Positions 40,690 to 48,740 of a stretch of DNA of 64,000 nt are shown in pieces. Under the pieces are notes generated by a model that saw only the letters and a program-made list of their open reading frames with translations, ran no database searches and was not told the origin of the DNA. Numbering within the stretch: position 1 is the stretch's first letter; each line of letters begins with the position of its first letter. The DNA comes from Blastocatellia bacterium UBA7656 (GTDB taxonomy: Bacteria > Acidobacteriota > Blastocatellia > UBA7656): the NCBI GenBank assembly GCA_002483445.1, contig DLHY01000150.1:71397-135396 (forward strand), given 5' to 3'. The position numbers were made by a program, and so were the translations under genes.

Positions 40690-41607
40690 ATGCCGCGCAT
40701 AGATGACAACCTTTTAGACTGCGTAATCTACTTATACGAAAGCGCAGACCATGCGAAAGAGGGAACGGCTTCTGGTGGAACCGGGTTCTTGGTTGTGGTC
40801 AAGTCCGAAACGCACAAGGAACTAGAATATATTTATGCCGTCTCTAACAGCCATGTTGTCAGGGATTACCAGTCACCTGTAGTACGATTGAATACCCACA
40901 AAGGCGACACTGATGTACTCAATCTTAAATCTGATGACTGGCAACATCATCCCGATGGGGACGATGTTGCCGCTGTACACTTGGGGGGAATAGATCGAAG
41001 GCGATACAAGTTCAAAGTAGTGCCAACCGAATTGTTTATCACTCACGAAGCCATAAAAAACTTTGAAATCGGCCCCGGCGATGAAGTATTCATGCTTGGC
41101 AGGTTCATCGGACATGATGGGAAGCAACGCAATACGCCTTCTGTTCGTTTTGGCAATATAAGCATGATGCCGGGGGAACCGATTCCGCATCTGAAAGGCT
41201 TTAATCAGGAAAGTTTCGTTGTCGAAACTCGCTCTCTCGGTGGTTATAGCGGCTCGCCTGTATTCGTTCATACCCCATTTGATGAGCATCACTTTCCGGG
41301 GCCTAAAAGAAAAGTCAGGCAGATTATGCCGGGTGGCCCGTGGCTGCTTGGTGTTGATTGGGGTCATTCCCCGATTTGCGAACAAGTGCTGGAACCGGAC
41401 GGAGAAACGCCCGTATCACAAGGCTACGTCGTATCCTCTAACTCTGGCATGATGAACGTCGTACCAGCGTGGAGATTACCTGCTTTGCTCAACCAAGAAG
41501 AGTTTAGAGAAAAGCGGAAGAAATGCGATGAGAAAATCACCGAGAAAAAAAACCGAAGCAGTGTTGTGCTAGACGCTGAGATACCAATCGATCCTGATGG
41601 GTTCTAG
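40690..41607 (+). CDS. Trypsin-like serine protease
   Basis: A 305-residue chymotrypsin-fold protease. All three triad positions can be seen in order: His in AVSNSHVVRDYQS (about residue 50), Asp in PDGDDVAAVHLGG (about 90) and Ser in LGGYSGSPVFVHTPF (about 185, GxSGSP). There is no signal peptide, so it acts in the cytoplasm. The frame is open back into the element's left end, but AAAGAGGAA before the ATG at 40,690 and the start of similarity (MPRIDDNLLDCVIYLYES) support this start. It lies inside the insertion cassette. Similar stand-alone cytoplasmic trypsin-like proteins occur in mobile regions. Target unknown. Confidence 0.82.
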   Translation: MPRIDDNLLDCVIYLYESADHAKEGTASGGTGFLVVVKSETHKELEYIYAVSNSHVVRDYQSPVVRLNTHKGDTDVLNLKSDDWQHHPDGDDVAAVHLGGIDRRRYKFKVVPTELFITHEAIKNFEIGPGDEVFMLGRFIGHDGKQRNTPSVRFGNISMMPGEPIPHLKGFNQESFVVETRSLGGYSGSPVFVHTPFDEHHFPGPKRKVRQIMPGGPWLLGVDWGHSPICEQVLEPDGETPVSQGYVVSSNSGMMNVVPAWRLPALLNQEEFREKRKKCDEKITEKKNRSSVVLDAEIPIDPDGF

Positions 41608-41647
41608 AGTAGGAAAACGGGCAGTGTCCTGTTTTCGTGTTACTGAT

Positions 41648-41890
41648 TCATCTCGGCGACTCCATAATCTTCTTGATAATCTCAAGCGGGTTAGCTTCTA
41701 AGGCGTGCAGTATGTCGAGAAGCTCCACAACGTCTAATCTGCGCTCACCCCGCTCATACTTGGAAACATAGGTTGGAGCTTTCCCTAGCTTCTCAGATAA
41801 CAGCCGTTGAGATAGCCCTCTCTCATCACGAAGAGAAGCCAGCAAGGAAAGCATGATGTTATATCGTTTGCTGAAGACCGATTTCGTCAC
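41648..41890 (-). CDS. XRE-family helix-turn-helix regulator
   Basis: A small DNA-binding protein. The HTH is LASLRDERGLSQRLLSEKLGKAPTYVSKYERGERRLDVVELLDIL, the standard lambda-repressor-like five-helix core, with the recognition helix around TYVSKYERGERR. The start is uncertain: the GTG at 41,890 keeps the conserved KSVFSKRYN before the HTH, an ATG at 41,854 gives MLSLLASLR, and the frame is open to 41,980. None has a strong ribosome binding site. Divergent from the small gene at 41,955, it probably represses the cassette promoter(s) in that gap. Confidence 0.82.
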   Translation of the reverse strand: MTKSVFSKRYNIMLSLLASLRDERGLSQRLLSEKLGKAPTYVSKYERGERRLDVVELLDILHALEANPLEIIKKIMESPR

Positions 41891-41954
41891 CCGCTTACTA
41901 TAAACGCCAAAACAGATTGCACCCAAAATCGGTGCAGCATATACTTTGCCCCCT

Positions 41955-42125
41955 ATGGGAGAGGGAACCGGGAATGGCAACGGGCAAAAAGGAATAGAAG
42001 TAACCCCGATTCAATTACTCGGAATCATTCTCAAGTGTGTGCTTGGAGATAGAATCACGGATGAAGAGGTTGAGACGATTTGCTCTAACTACTATAAGAC
42101 CATTGAGGATTGGTGGGGAGAGTAA
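41955..42125 (+). CDS. Small unknown protein of the cassette
   Basis: A 56-codon frame with a Gly/Asn-rich start (MGEGTGNGNGQKG), then a helical, Leu/Ile-rich and acidic part (IQLLGIILKCVLGDRITDE) and an aromatic C-terminus (EDWWGE). GGGAGAG and similar stretches around it make the ribosome binding site uncertain. It begins 65 bases from the divergent regulator. I do not recognise it. Its position between two other cassette genes supports it being real. Confidence 0.45.
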   Translation: MGEGTGNGNGQKGIEVTPIQLLGIILKCVLGDRITDEEVETICSNYYKTIEDWWGE

Positions 42126-42190
42126 AAGCAACCGATACAAAGAAACCACGACAATTGTTTAACTTTAGACTTTCAACAGGAGAGCGATCA

Positions 42191-42385
42191 ATGATTCTCA
42201 CCATAATGCAACGAAACGACAGAGATGGCGATAAGCAGATTTTCGGCTTTGAGCCGAATAACGGCGTAGTCTTATTTGAGCGCGATAAAGACCGGCTTGA
42301 ACAAACACGCGCTTTATTATCCGAAGCCCTTGCATACGTTGAACAAGTAATAGAATCCCGTGTACACAGTCAGGCGCGTGATTGA
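42191..42385 (+). CDS. Small unknown protein of the cassette
   Basis: A 64-residue frame from the ATG at 42,191, which follows AGGAGAG at a good distance. A Gln/Arg/Asp-rich start (MILTIMQRNDRDGDKQIFGFEPNN) is followed by a helix (DRLEQTRALLSEALAYVEQVI). Not recognised. It converges with and overlaps the Cys-rich gene at 42,370 by 16 bases. Confidence 0.5.
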   Translation: MILTIMQRNDRDGDKQIFGFEPNNGVVLFERDKDRLEQTRALLSEALAYVEQVIESRVHSQARD

Positions 42386-42606
42386 AACTGCCAACACCAA
42401 TCTTTCCCTGTCGTGTTAGGCCATGCTGAGATTCTGACTGTTCGGGTCAATCCGCCTCCTGTATCTATACCTTTTCGGCTGTCAATCTGAGTTGTGGTTG
42501 TGATTATGACAGGCGGGTTGAATCTGCATTCTGCCGTTGTGTCAGCACTAGCCTGAGCAGGATTTTCTATGTTCCAGAACTTACAGTTTAAGCATTTTCT
42601 TTCCAT
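42370..42606 (-). CDS. Small Cys-rich protein, probable metal-binding
   Basis: A 78-residue protein beginning MERKCLNCKFWNIENP. It has Cys in CLNC, Cys in AECRFNPP and Cys in KDWCWQF, with the closing WPNTTGKDWC. This 'CxxCxFW ... CRxNPP ... WPxT...WC' pattern is common in small proteins of phages and other mobile elements and looks like a zinc-binding treble-clef-like fold. GGAGGAACACTA precedes the ATG. Function unknown. Confidence 0.65.
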   Translation of the reverse strand: MERKCLNCKFWNIENPAQASADTTAECRFNPPVIITTTTQIDSRKGIDTGGGLTRTVRISAWPNTTGKDWCWQFQSRA

Positions 42607-42934
42607 TAGTGTTCCTCCGGTTGCCAAGTCGCTCGCCTGATCTCTTACAATCTTAGAGCGACTTGGCAATCTTAAATGTGTTACTGAGCAGTGGCAAGGT
42701 TCGGCTCAATGCCAAACTCAAACATGCTCTGAATCAGGCAACAGATGTTATGACAAAGCACCTTGCACAAAATCAAGAGCTTTCCGAGTATGCAGTTAGG
42801 CAATTTATACGGCAGGTAAAATAAGGGAGTATGCACAAAATCTATCAAGAAAAGATGGCCCCGCTATTGTAGAGGTAAGAGAGACTCCTTTAATATGCAG
42901 AGACGAAATTTTACTTCCCGATGAGGTGATTGAA
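42607..42934. other. Cassette interval with only weak short frames
   Basis: No clear gene. A 48-codon plus-strand frame (about 42,679-42,825) with a helical, Gln/Lys-rich composition ends in QFIRQVK and could be a small protein. A further frame continuous with the next gene could extend its N-terminus. Neither has enough support to call. Confidence 0.4.
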
Positions 42935-43582
42935 ATGTCTGTGGCTGCCGCAATGTGGGAGGGCGATGATTCGATTCTGATAGGGGCTGATTCTGCCATA
43001 ACAGACCCAGACAGCTTCACTAAGGATGTCTATCCGTACAAACTAAGAAAGCATTTAACATCTCCATTAGCATGGGCTGTTATAGGTAATCCAACCATAG
43101 GAGACAGGTTTGACGAATGGCTGCGTCAACGCGACTGGCCGCCCGCAAGTTGGACAGAGTTTCAATATGAGACGGCGACCAAACTTGCTGAACTTAACGG
43201 GAAACAACGCGACATAACTGCGCTCTGTGGCGCAGGGTCAGTCTCTTCTGACTTCGGCTCGGCCTTGATTACAGGTTGGCTGGAAGACACGCCTTGCATT
43301 TTCGCAATAAATCATCGTGGAATCATAAGCATCATCAATAAAGAAGATGTCTTTTGCGCAATAGGCGGTGTCGTAGCAATGCCCGCAATCGCTCTATATC
43401 TGGCTTTCCGTAGTTTTCTATTACAAGGTTCCGTTGCGTTTGGGTTTCGATTGATATTGGAAACAACCTCTAAGGTCGCCTCAACCTGCGCACCTCCGGT
43501 CATTATCTGGCGCGTGAAGCGTGACGGAGTAAGCGTACTTGGCGATGAAGATTTTAAGTTACAGGTGGCGGCACCCGATTAG
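42935..43582 (+). CDS. Possible Ntn-hydrolase (proteasome/HslV-like fold)
   Basis: A 215-residue protein. Its pattern, an N-terminal strand MSVAAAMWEGDDSILIGADSAITD followed by KLRKHLTSPLAWAVIGNPTIGDRFDEWL and later CAIGGVVAMPAIALYLAF, matches the beta-subunit-like Ntn-hydrolase plan ('ADSR.T', 'KI..I......A.AG', 'A.G.G......'). A Thr/Ser/Cys nucleophile at the mature N-terminus is not obvious, so processing or activity is unproven. The start is either the ATG at 42,935 (after GAGGTGATTGAA) or a GTG 9 bases earlier. It is the last gene of the cassette and its stop abuts the right end. Confidence 0.45.
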   Translation: MSVAAAMWEGDDSILIGADSAITDPDSFTKDVYPYKLRKHLTSPLAWAVIGNPTIGDRFDEWLRQRDWPPASWTEFQYETATKLAELNGKQRDITALCGAGSVSSDFGSALITGWLEDTPCIFAINHRGIISIINKEDVFCAIGGVVAMPAIALYLAFRSFLLQGSVAFGFRLILETTSKVASTCAPPVIIWRVKRDGVSVLGDEDFKLQVAAPD

Positions 43583-43584
43583 AC

Positions 43585-43636
43585 TTTTGTGCAACCCGCC
43601 TACTTTTTGTGCAAACGCGGGTTTTTGTGCAAAGCC
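43585..43636. repeat. Right end of the cassette (inverted repeat and subterminal repeats)
   Basis: TTTTGTGCAA (43,585-43,594), TTTTTGTGCAA (43,604-43,614) and TTTTTGTGCAA (43,622-43,632), ending with AAGCC. The last unit is the terminal inverted repeat. Confidence 0.8.
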
Positions 43637-43645
43637 GTCCTTAGT
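43637..43645. repeat. Target-site duplication, right copy
   Basis: GTCCTTAGT, identical to the left copy at 40,473. The element's right end is 36 bases upstream of the YyaL start codon. Confidence 0.8.
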
Positions 43646-43672
43646 ATCGAATCCAAAGAGAAGAGGACTATA

Positions 43673-45739
43673 ATGAGCGAACATCGTTTCACCAATCGCC
43701 TTATCGACGAGACCAGCCCTTATTTGCGTCAGCACGCCCATAATCCTGTTGACTGGTACGCATGGGGTGAGGAAGCACTTGCCAGAGCGAAAGCCGAAGA
43801 CAAGCCGATTTTTTTGAGTATAGGATACGCCGCCTGCCACTGGTGTCACGTCCAGAATAAAGAATCGTTCGAGAGCGAGCAGATCGCCAATCTGATGAAC
43901 GAGCATTTCGTATGCATCAAGGTCGACCGCGAAGAGCGGCCTGATATCGATGCTATCTACATGAATGCCGTGCAGATGATGACCGGACATGGGGGCTGGC
44001 CTATGTCGATGTTCCTCACGCCTGATCTCAAGCCATTCTACGGCGGGACATATTACCCGCCCGTCGACCGGCAGGGGATGCCGGGATTTGGTCGCGTGCT
44101 TCTGACTATGGCTGACCTCTACCGCAATCGCAGAGACGAGGTTTTCACGAGCGCCGATTCGATAACAGCGGAGCTTCAAAACATCAATCGCTTCCGTGAG
44201 TCCGGCGAGATGATGACGACGGAAATACTCAATCAGGCTTTCTCATCTCTCATCTCCAAATTCGACAACGCGCACGGCGGTTTCGGTCGCGCGCCCAAGT
44301 TCCCGCCTTCGATGACGCTGATGTTTCTCTTGCGCCATCACAAGCGAACCCATTCGCCTGAAGCGTTGCAGATGATCGAACTCACTCTTGAAAAGATGGC
44401 CGGTGGAGGAATGTACGATCACATCGGCGGCGGATTCGCCCGCTATTCGACAGACGCCCACTGGCTCGTGCCTCACTTTGAAAAGATGCTCTACGATAAC
44501 GCGCTGCTCTCGCGCATTTACCTCTACGCTTATCAGGCCACCCGCAAGCCGCGCTATCGCGAGGTTGCCGAAGAAACGCTCGAATACATACTGCGCGATA
44601 TGACCAGCGATGAAGGCGGCTTCTACTCTTCGGAAGACGCCGACAGCGAAGGCGTGGAAGGAAAGTTTTATGTCTGGACTAAAGACGAAGTGATTCGGCT
44701 GATGGGTCGTGAGGAGGGCGAAATTTTCTGCCGCTACTACGACATCACGACGGAAGGAAATTTCGAACACGGTCAATCGATTCTCAACACGCCCATTTCG
44801 CCGGAAGAGTTCGCGGGCCGGGAGAACATAGCGACGGATGAACTCAAACGGATAATCTCATCAGGCCGGAAGAAACTTTTCCGTGCGCGCGAGGAGCGGG
44901 TGCGTCCGGGGCTTGATGACAAGATTCTGACGGCGTGGAACGGGATGATGCTCATGGCGTTTGCCGAAGCGGCCAATATTATGGGCCGCGATGATTATCG
45001 CGAAGTTGCCCGCCGCAACGGAGAGTTTCTGCTTTCGAATCTTCTGCGCGATGGGCGACTGCTGAGAACTTACAAGGACGGACGCGCGAAGCTCAACGGC
45101 TATCTCGAAGACTATGCCTATGTGATCGAAGGCTTGCTTGCGCTTTACGAAGCGACCTTCGAGTTGAAGTATTTCGAGCGGGCGCGAGAGCTTGCCGACG
45201 TGATGATAGAGCAATTCTGGGACGGGGAAGAAGGCGGGTTTTATTTCACTTCATCGGATCACGAAGAGTTGATCATGAGGACGAAGGATTATTTCGATAA
45301 CGCCATTCCTTCGGGCAATTCGTCAGCCGCGTTGTCGTTTCTGAAACTGTGGTCACTGACTCAGGAGAGCAGTTATCAGCGATGCGCCGCAACCATACTT
45401 CGGACGATGCGACAGGCGATGGAGAAGTATCCGAGCGGATTCGGATACCTGCTCTCGGCGCTCGACGCATATCTCGCGGAAGGCAGAGAGATAGCTATCA
45501 TCGGCTCTGTGGATTCGCACGAGGTCCGAGCCTTTGTCGAAGAAATTTATTCGCGCTACATCCCTAACAAAGCAGTTGCGGCAGCCGCGCCGGAAGATGA
45601 GCGCGCGGCGAAGGCGATAAAGTTGCTCGAAGGAAGGGCGCTCGTCGCGGGCAAAGCTGCGGTTTATGTCTGCCAGAATTATGCATGTCTGCTTCCGGCG
45701 ACAACGGTGAAAGAGATGGTTGAAAGGCTTGATGAGTGA
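43673..45739 (+). CDS. Thioredoxin-domain protein of the YyaL/SSP411 family
   Basis: A 688-residue protein with an N-terminal thioredoxin-like domain (DUF255) and a C-terminal (alpha/alpha)6-barrel-like domain. The N-terminus NRLIDETSPYLRQHAHNPVDWY is the family signature, and CHWC at residues 55-58 (YAACHWCHVQNKESF) is the redox motif. Later GGWPMSMFLTPDLKPFYGGTYYPP and DHIGGGFARYSTDAHWLVPHFEKMLYDNA are highly conserved. Molecular role is poorly known. The start ATG at 43,673 follows AGAGGAC. The cassette's right end lies 36 bases upstream, so any native promoter has probably been displaced. Confidence 0.93.
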   Translation: MSEHRFTNRLIDETSPYLRQHAHNPVDWYAWGEEALARAKAEDKPIFLSIGYAACHWCHVQNKESFESEQIANLMNEHFVCIKVDREERPDIDAIYMNAVQMMTGHGGWPMSMFLTPDLKPFYGGTYYPPVDRQGMPGFGRVLLTMADLYRNRRDEVFTSADSITAELQNINRFRESGEMMTTEILNQAFSSLISKFDNAHGGFGRAPKFPPSMTLMFLLRHHKRTHSPEALQMIELTLEKMAGGGMYDHIGGGFARYSTDAHWLVPHFEKMLYDNALLSRIYLYAYQATRKPRYREVAEETLEYILRDMTSDEGGFYSSEDADSEGVEGKFYVWTKDEVIRLMGREEGEIFCRYYDITTEGNFEHGQSILNTPISPEEFAGRENIATDELKRIISSGRKKLFRAREERVRPGLDDKILTAWNGMMLMAFAEAANIMGRDDYREVARRNGEFLLSNLLRDGRLLRTYKDGRAKLNGYLEDYAYVIEGLLALYEATFELKYFERARELADVMIEQFWDGEEGGFYFTSSDHEELIMRTKDYFDNAIPSGNSSAALSFLKLWSLTQESSYQRCAATILRTMRQAMEKYPSGFGYLLSALDAYLAEGREIAIIGSVDSHEVRAFVEEIYSRYIPNKAVAAAAPEDERAAKAIKLLEGRALVAGKAAVYVCQNYACLLPATTVKEMVERLDE

Positions 45740-45746
45740 GAAGGGA

Positions 45747-45818
45747 TGGGCGCTACTGGACTTGAACCAGTGACCCCTGCGGTGTGAACACAGTGCTCTA
45801 CCACTGAGCTAAGCGCCC
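45747..45818 (-). tRNA. tRNA-Val (CAC)
   Basis: The minus strand folds as a 72-base tRNA: acceptor GGGCGCT/AGCGCCC, D-arm GCTC...GAGC, anticodon stem CTGTG/CGCAG with loop TTCACAC (anticodon CAC, reading GTG), and T-arm ACTGG TTCAAGT CCAGT. The discriminator base is A and no CCA is encoded. It sits 8 bases after the YyaL stop, on the opposite strand. Confidence 0.95.
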
Positions 45819-45948
45819 TGACGGTGAGCGGAAAGATTAGCAAACGAAAGAAGACTTTTCCAGTTTCATTTTGAACCTTCACTGAAATGAATCGAGTTTT
45901 GAGTGGCGATGGGTTAGTGTTTTTCGGACTCTCAATGTTCCGATGTGT

Positions 45949-48174
45949 TTATTTGAGGTTGCTCAACAGCACAAGATCATAAGTCCAGAATCGGTGCGAA
46001 AGAACCAGTTGTTTGCCGTCCCGCGACCAGCCGAACGCAATTCTTCCTTCAAATTTGAAGTCTGTCATCTGTCTGGCCGGACTTCCATCCAAAGGCTGAA
46101 TCCAGAGGTTGGACGTTCCCTCGCGCGCCGCCGTATACATCAGCGACTTTCCGTCCGATGCCCAGTGAAGAATACGTATCACAGCGATCCCCTGCGGGAC
46201 ATCGAAGACCTTTTCCGGCGACCCTCCCTCGAAGGGGATGACCGCTATCGAGTACCGGCCCTTGTCGGGTTGATCGCGAAGAAAATAAGCAATGCGCTTT
46301 CCATCCGGCGACACTGCCGGTGGGTTGGCATGGCTGCCTGTCAATTGAACAGGCTCGCCGCCTTCGATGGGAACTTTCCAGAGCGCGTAGAGGCTCTCGT
46401 CCGAGGCGACCGAGTTATAGACCACCCACCGTCCGTCAGGCGAACACTGAGGGAACTTCTCGCCGCTTCCCCGCGTCAACTGAACGGGGTTTGCGCCATC
46501 AATGTCCATTCGCCAGATGTTGAAGGTTCCTGCGCGGTTCGAGGTAAAGACTATGTATCGCCCGTCGGGCGAGATGGTTTGGCCGAGGTTGACGCCCGAA
46601 TCGGCGGTCAGTTGTTTGCGGTCTGTCCCGTCCGCGTTCATCGTCCATATATCCAGGTTGCCGCTTGCCCGCGAGGAATAGACTATTTTGCCGTCGGGCG
46701 TGAAGCATACGTCGCCGTAGGCTCCAGTCTCGAATGTGATCTTGAGGGCGCGGCTCGCGTCTCCTTCGGGCGCAAGCCATATTTCCGAGAGCGAGTCGAT
46801 CTGCACTGCGGCAAGGGTCCGCGAGTCCGCCGACAGGCTCAGGCTGAAATAACTCTTCGAATCTTTGGAGATCATCCGCGCTTCGCCTTCCGGATACGAG
46901 ATGTGCCATATCTGATCCGGGTTATTGTGGTCTTCGCGCGCAGTGATGAGCAGGCCGCTGCCGTCGGATAGCCATAGAACATCTCTGGTCCACGCCCACT
47001 TCTTAGTAGTGACTGGCTTCTGGCTTCCGTCTTCGAGGCTCACGATGACAATCTGGTTATTAATGTCGAATGATTCGCCGCTTCCGACCGAGCAGGCGAT
47101 TATGCGTCCGTCAGGCGAGAAGGCCGGGACCTTGAAATAATCGGTCATCGGGCGCGTGGCGATCTTTCGCGCAATGCTGCCGTCCGAATTTGCAACCATC
47201 AGCGCGCTCTCGTCCCTGGAATTGCGAACGAAGGCGACAAGCTTATCGTCGGGCGAGATGGAAATGAATTCATCGACGTCCGTGATGAGCCTCGTGGGGA
47301 TGCCGCCCAGCGCGGGTACTCGATAAAGCGCGCCTATGAACTCGCCCGGAGACTCTTTCACGAAATAGACGTGGTTGCCGTCGCGCGAAAAGGTCAATCC
47401 GCGATAACGCACTTCTTCGGGCGGGAGAATCTGCTGGTTGCTCGAAGCGGCGACCTGTCGGAGCCATAGGCTCTGGCGACCGGCTTCCCTGACCGAATAG
47501 ACGACATGCCTGCCGTCGGGCGAGATGGCTGCGCGCTCGGTCGAGCCGGTGCGCGTTAGTTGTGTTATGGTCGCCCTCTGAAAAAACTCCGCCGGGTCTC
47601 TCTCTCTCCGGCCATCGATATACCTGATGACGAAATAGGCTGTCACAGCAAGGATGACCAGCGCGATAATCCATGCCGCAGCTTTTCTGTTGATATGAGA
47701 CGATCCGTCTCCCCGCGCGTCTGAACCCGCTCCGCCCCCCTGTGTCAGCAGTCGTTTTTCTTCCTGCTCGTCTTCTTCGATGGTCTCCGAGATGACTATG
47801 CGCGACTGGGTGATCTCGCTCATCGTCACTTCCTCGCCTTCGAGCGTCACGCGCCTGACCTCGGCCACGAAGCGATAGCCGATGCCGGGAATGGTCACGA
47901 TGAAGCGGCTCTCATTGCGACTTTCACCAAAGATTTTTCTGAGGATGGATATCTTCTGATTGAGGTTATTCTCTTCGACCGCCGTTTCGGGCCAGACCTG
48001 CTGCATCAGATCGTCTTTTTCAATGGTCTTCCCGTTGTTTTCGACAAGCACAAGGAGCGTGTCGAAAGCCTTTGGGTTGAGTTGAACGATCTCGCCTGCG
48101 CGCAGAAGTCGGCGTCTGACCGGATCGAGGCGAAACTCGCCGAACTCGAAAAAGTGTCTTTCTTCCTCAGACAT
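45949..48174 (-). CDS. Winged-helix (OmpR-type) regulator fused to TolB-like propeller
   Basis: A 741-residue protein with three parts: an N-terminal Trans_reg_C winged helix (residues 5-105, FFEFGEFRLDPVRRRLLRAGE ... NNLNQKISILRKIFGE ... VTIPGIGYRFVAEVRRV), a membrane helix at about 165-185 (AAAWIIALVILAVTAYFVI), and a C-terminal six- or seven-bladed TolB/WD40-like beta propeller with repeated 'SPDGRYIVFTSNRAG' type blades. This CadC-like plan places the sensor outside the membrane and DNA binding inside. The family is greatly expanded in Acidobacteria. The start at 48,174 (MSEEERHF) is preferred to a GTG 30 bases earlier. Confidence 0.9.
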   Translation of the reverse strand: MSEEERHFFEFGEFRLDPVRRRLLRAGEIVQLNPKAFDTLLVLVENNGKTIEKDDLMQQVWPETAVEENNLNQKISILRKIFGESRNESRFIVTIPGIGYRFVAEVRRVTLEGEEVTMSEITQSRIVISETIEEDEQEEKRLLTQGGGAGSDARGDGSSHINRKAAAWIIALVILAVTAYFVIRYIDGRRERDPAEFFQRATITQLTRTGSTERAAISPDGRHVVYSVREAGRQSLWLRQVAASSNQQILPPEEVRYRGLTFSRDGNHVYFVKESPGEFIGALYRVPALGGIPTRLITDVDEFISISPDDKLVAFVRNSRDESALMVANSDGSIARKIATRPMTDYFKVPAFSPDGRIIACSVGSGESFDINNQIVIVSLEDGSQKPVTTKKWAWTRDVLWLSDGSGLLITAREDHNNPDQIWHISYPEGEARMISKDSKSYFSLSLSADSRTLAAVQIDSLSEIWLAPEGDASRALKITFETGAYGDVCFTPDGKIVYSSRASGNLDIWTMNADGTDRKQLTADSGVNLGQTISPDGRYIVFTSNRAGTFNIWRMDIDGANPVQLTRGSGEKFPQCSPDGRWVVYNSVASDESLYALWKVPIEGGEPVQLTGSHANPPAVSPDGKRIAYFLRDQPDKGRYSIAVIPFEGGSPEKVFDVPQGIAVIRILHWASDGKSLMYTAAREGTSNLWIQPLDGSPARQMTDFKFEGRIAFGWSRDGKQLVLSHRFWTYDLVLLSNLK

Positions 48175-48348
48175 AACCTGTGTCAGAAACCCTGTCAGAA
48201 ACACTGTCAGAAGATTTCAGAGCTTTTCTAAATACTTTCAAACCGATCCCCAAGTATTTTCCACGACGCGATGAGCCGTCAATGACTGCGCTCATTGTAA
48301 AGCAGAAGGTTGAACGAAGCAATTTGCAGAAATTGGACTGGAGGCGAC

Positions 48349-48684
48349 GTGAAGAAAGAGAAACGGGTGGAAATCACGCTGACGACAGAGCGGACGATTT
48401 CGATCAAGTCGAAGAGAGCGGTCGTGGCCCTTTGCAGCAGGTGCGAAAAACATGTCCGATGGGCCGCGCCCGATCTGGCGGCGTTTCTTTCCGGGTTGAG
48501 CGCGCGCGAAGTTTACAGAAGAGTCGAATCCCACAGCGCGCATTTCGCCGAGACCGGAGAAGGAATGCTGCTCGTCTGCCTCAACTCATTGCGTGAAGAG
48601 TCGCAGGTCTCGCTCGCAGATGAAAACGAGATCGCTGATTTCGAATCGAACAAGAGCAACGGACAGACGCGCGAAGAGTCTTGA
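48349..48684 (+). CDS. Small CxxC protein, unknown
   Basis: A 111-residue protein not recognised. The start is a GTG that follows GGAGGCGAC. It has a short beta-rich N-terminus (KRVEITLTTERTISIKSK), a CSRC metal-site-like pair near residue 30 followed by EKHVRWAAPDLAAFLSGLSAREVYRRV, and a closing LLVCLNSLRE. It lies 57 bases upstream of the first tail-fibre-like gene and could be its regulator or partner. Confidence 0.55.
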   Translation: MKKEKRVEITLTTERTISIKSKRAVVALCSRCEKHVRWAAPDLAAFLSGLSAREVYRRVESHSAHFAETGEGMLLVCLNSLREESQVSLADENEIADFESNKSNGQTREES

Positions 48685-48740
48685 CCGGATAACCCGCTGC
48701 GCGAAAGGCGCGGCTATTTAACACACAAGGAGATTGAATC

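Larger units (their letters stand above)
40482..43636. mobile_element. Non-autonomous insertion cassette with protease-type cargo (3.16 kb)
   Basis: The segment begins GGCTTTGCACAA and ends TTGTGCAAAGCC (12 bp perfect inverted), extending to about 21 bases with one mismatch and one gap (CCCCGCG versus CCCGCG). Both sides carry a 9-bp direct duplication GTCCTTAGT. Subterminal copies of the TTTTTGTGCAA word occur on both sides (40,515; 40,536 inverted; 43,585; 43,604; 43,622). GGCTTTG ends and 9-bp duplications recall IS5-family (IS903-group) elements. No transposase reading frame is present, so this fits a mobile insertion cassette mobilised in trans. Cargo: trypsin-like protease, XRE regulator, small proteins, Cys-rich protein, possible Ntn-hydrolase. 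Base composition is AT-richer than the flanks. Confidence 0.82.

Noticed and set aside
42679..42825. A 48-codon frame in the cassette, as a further small gene.
   Set aside because: No ribosome binding site and no recognisable pattern beyond helical composition. It is mentioned only as an interval note.
40482..43636. A transposase inside the insertion cassette.
   Set aside because: None of the reading frames resembles a DDE or other transposase. The largest ones are the protease and the Ntn-like protein.
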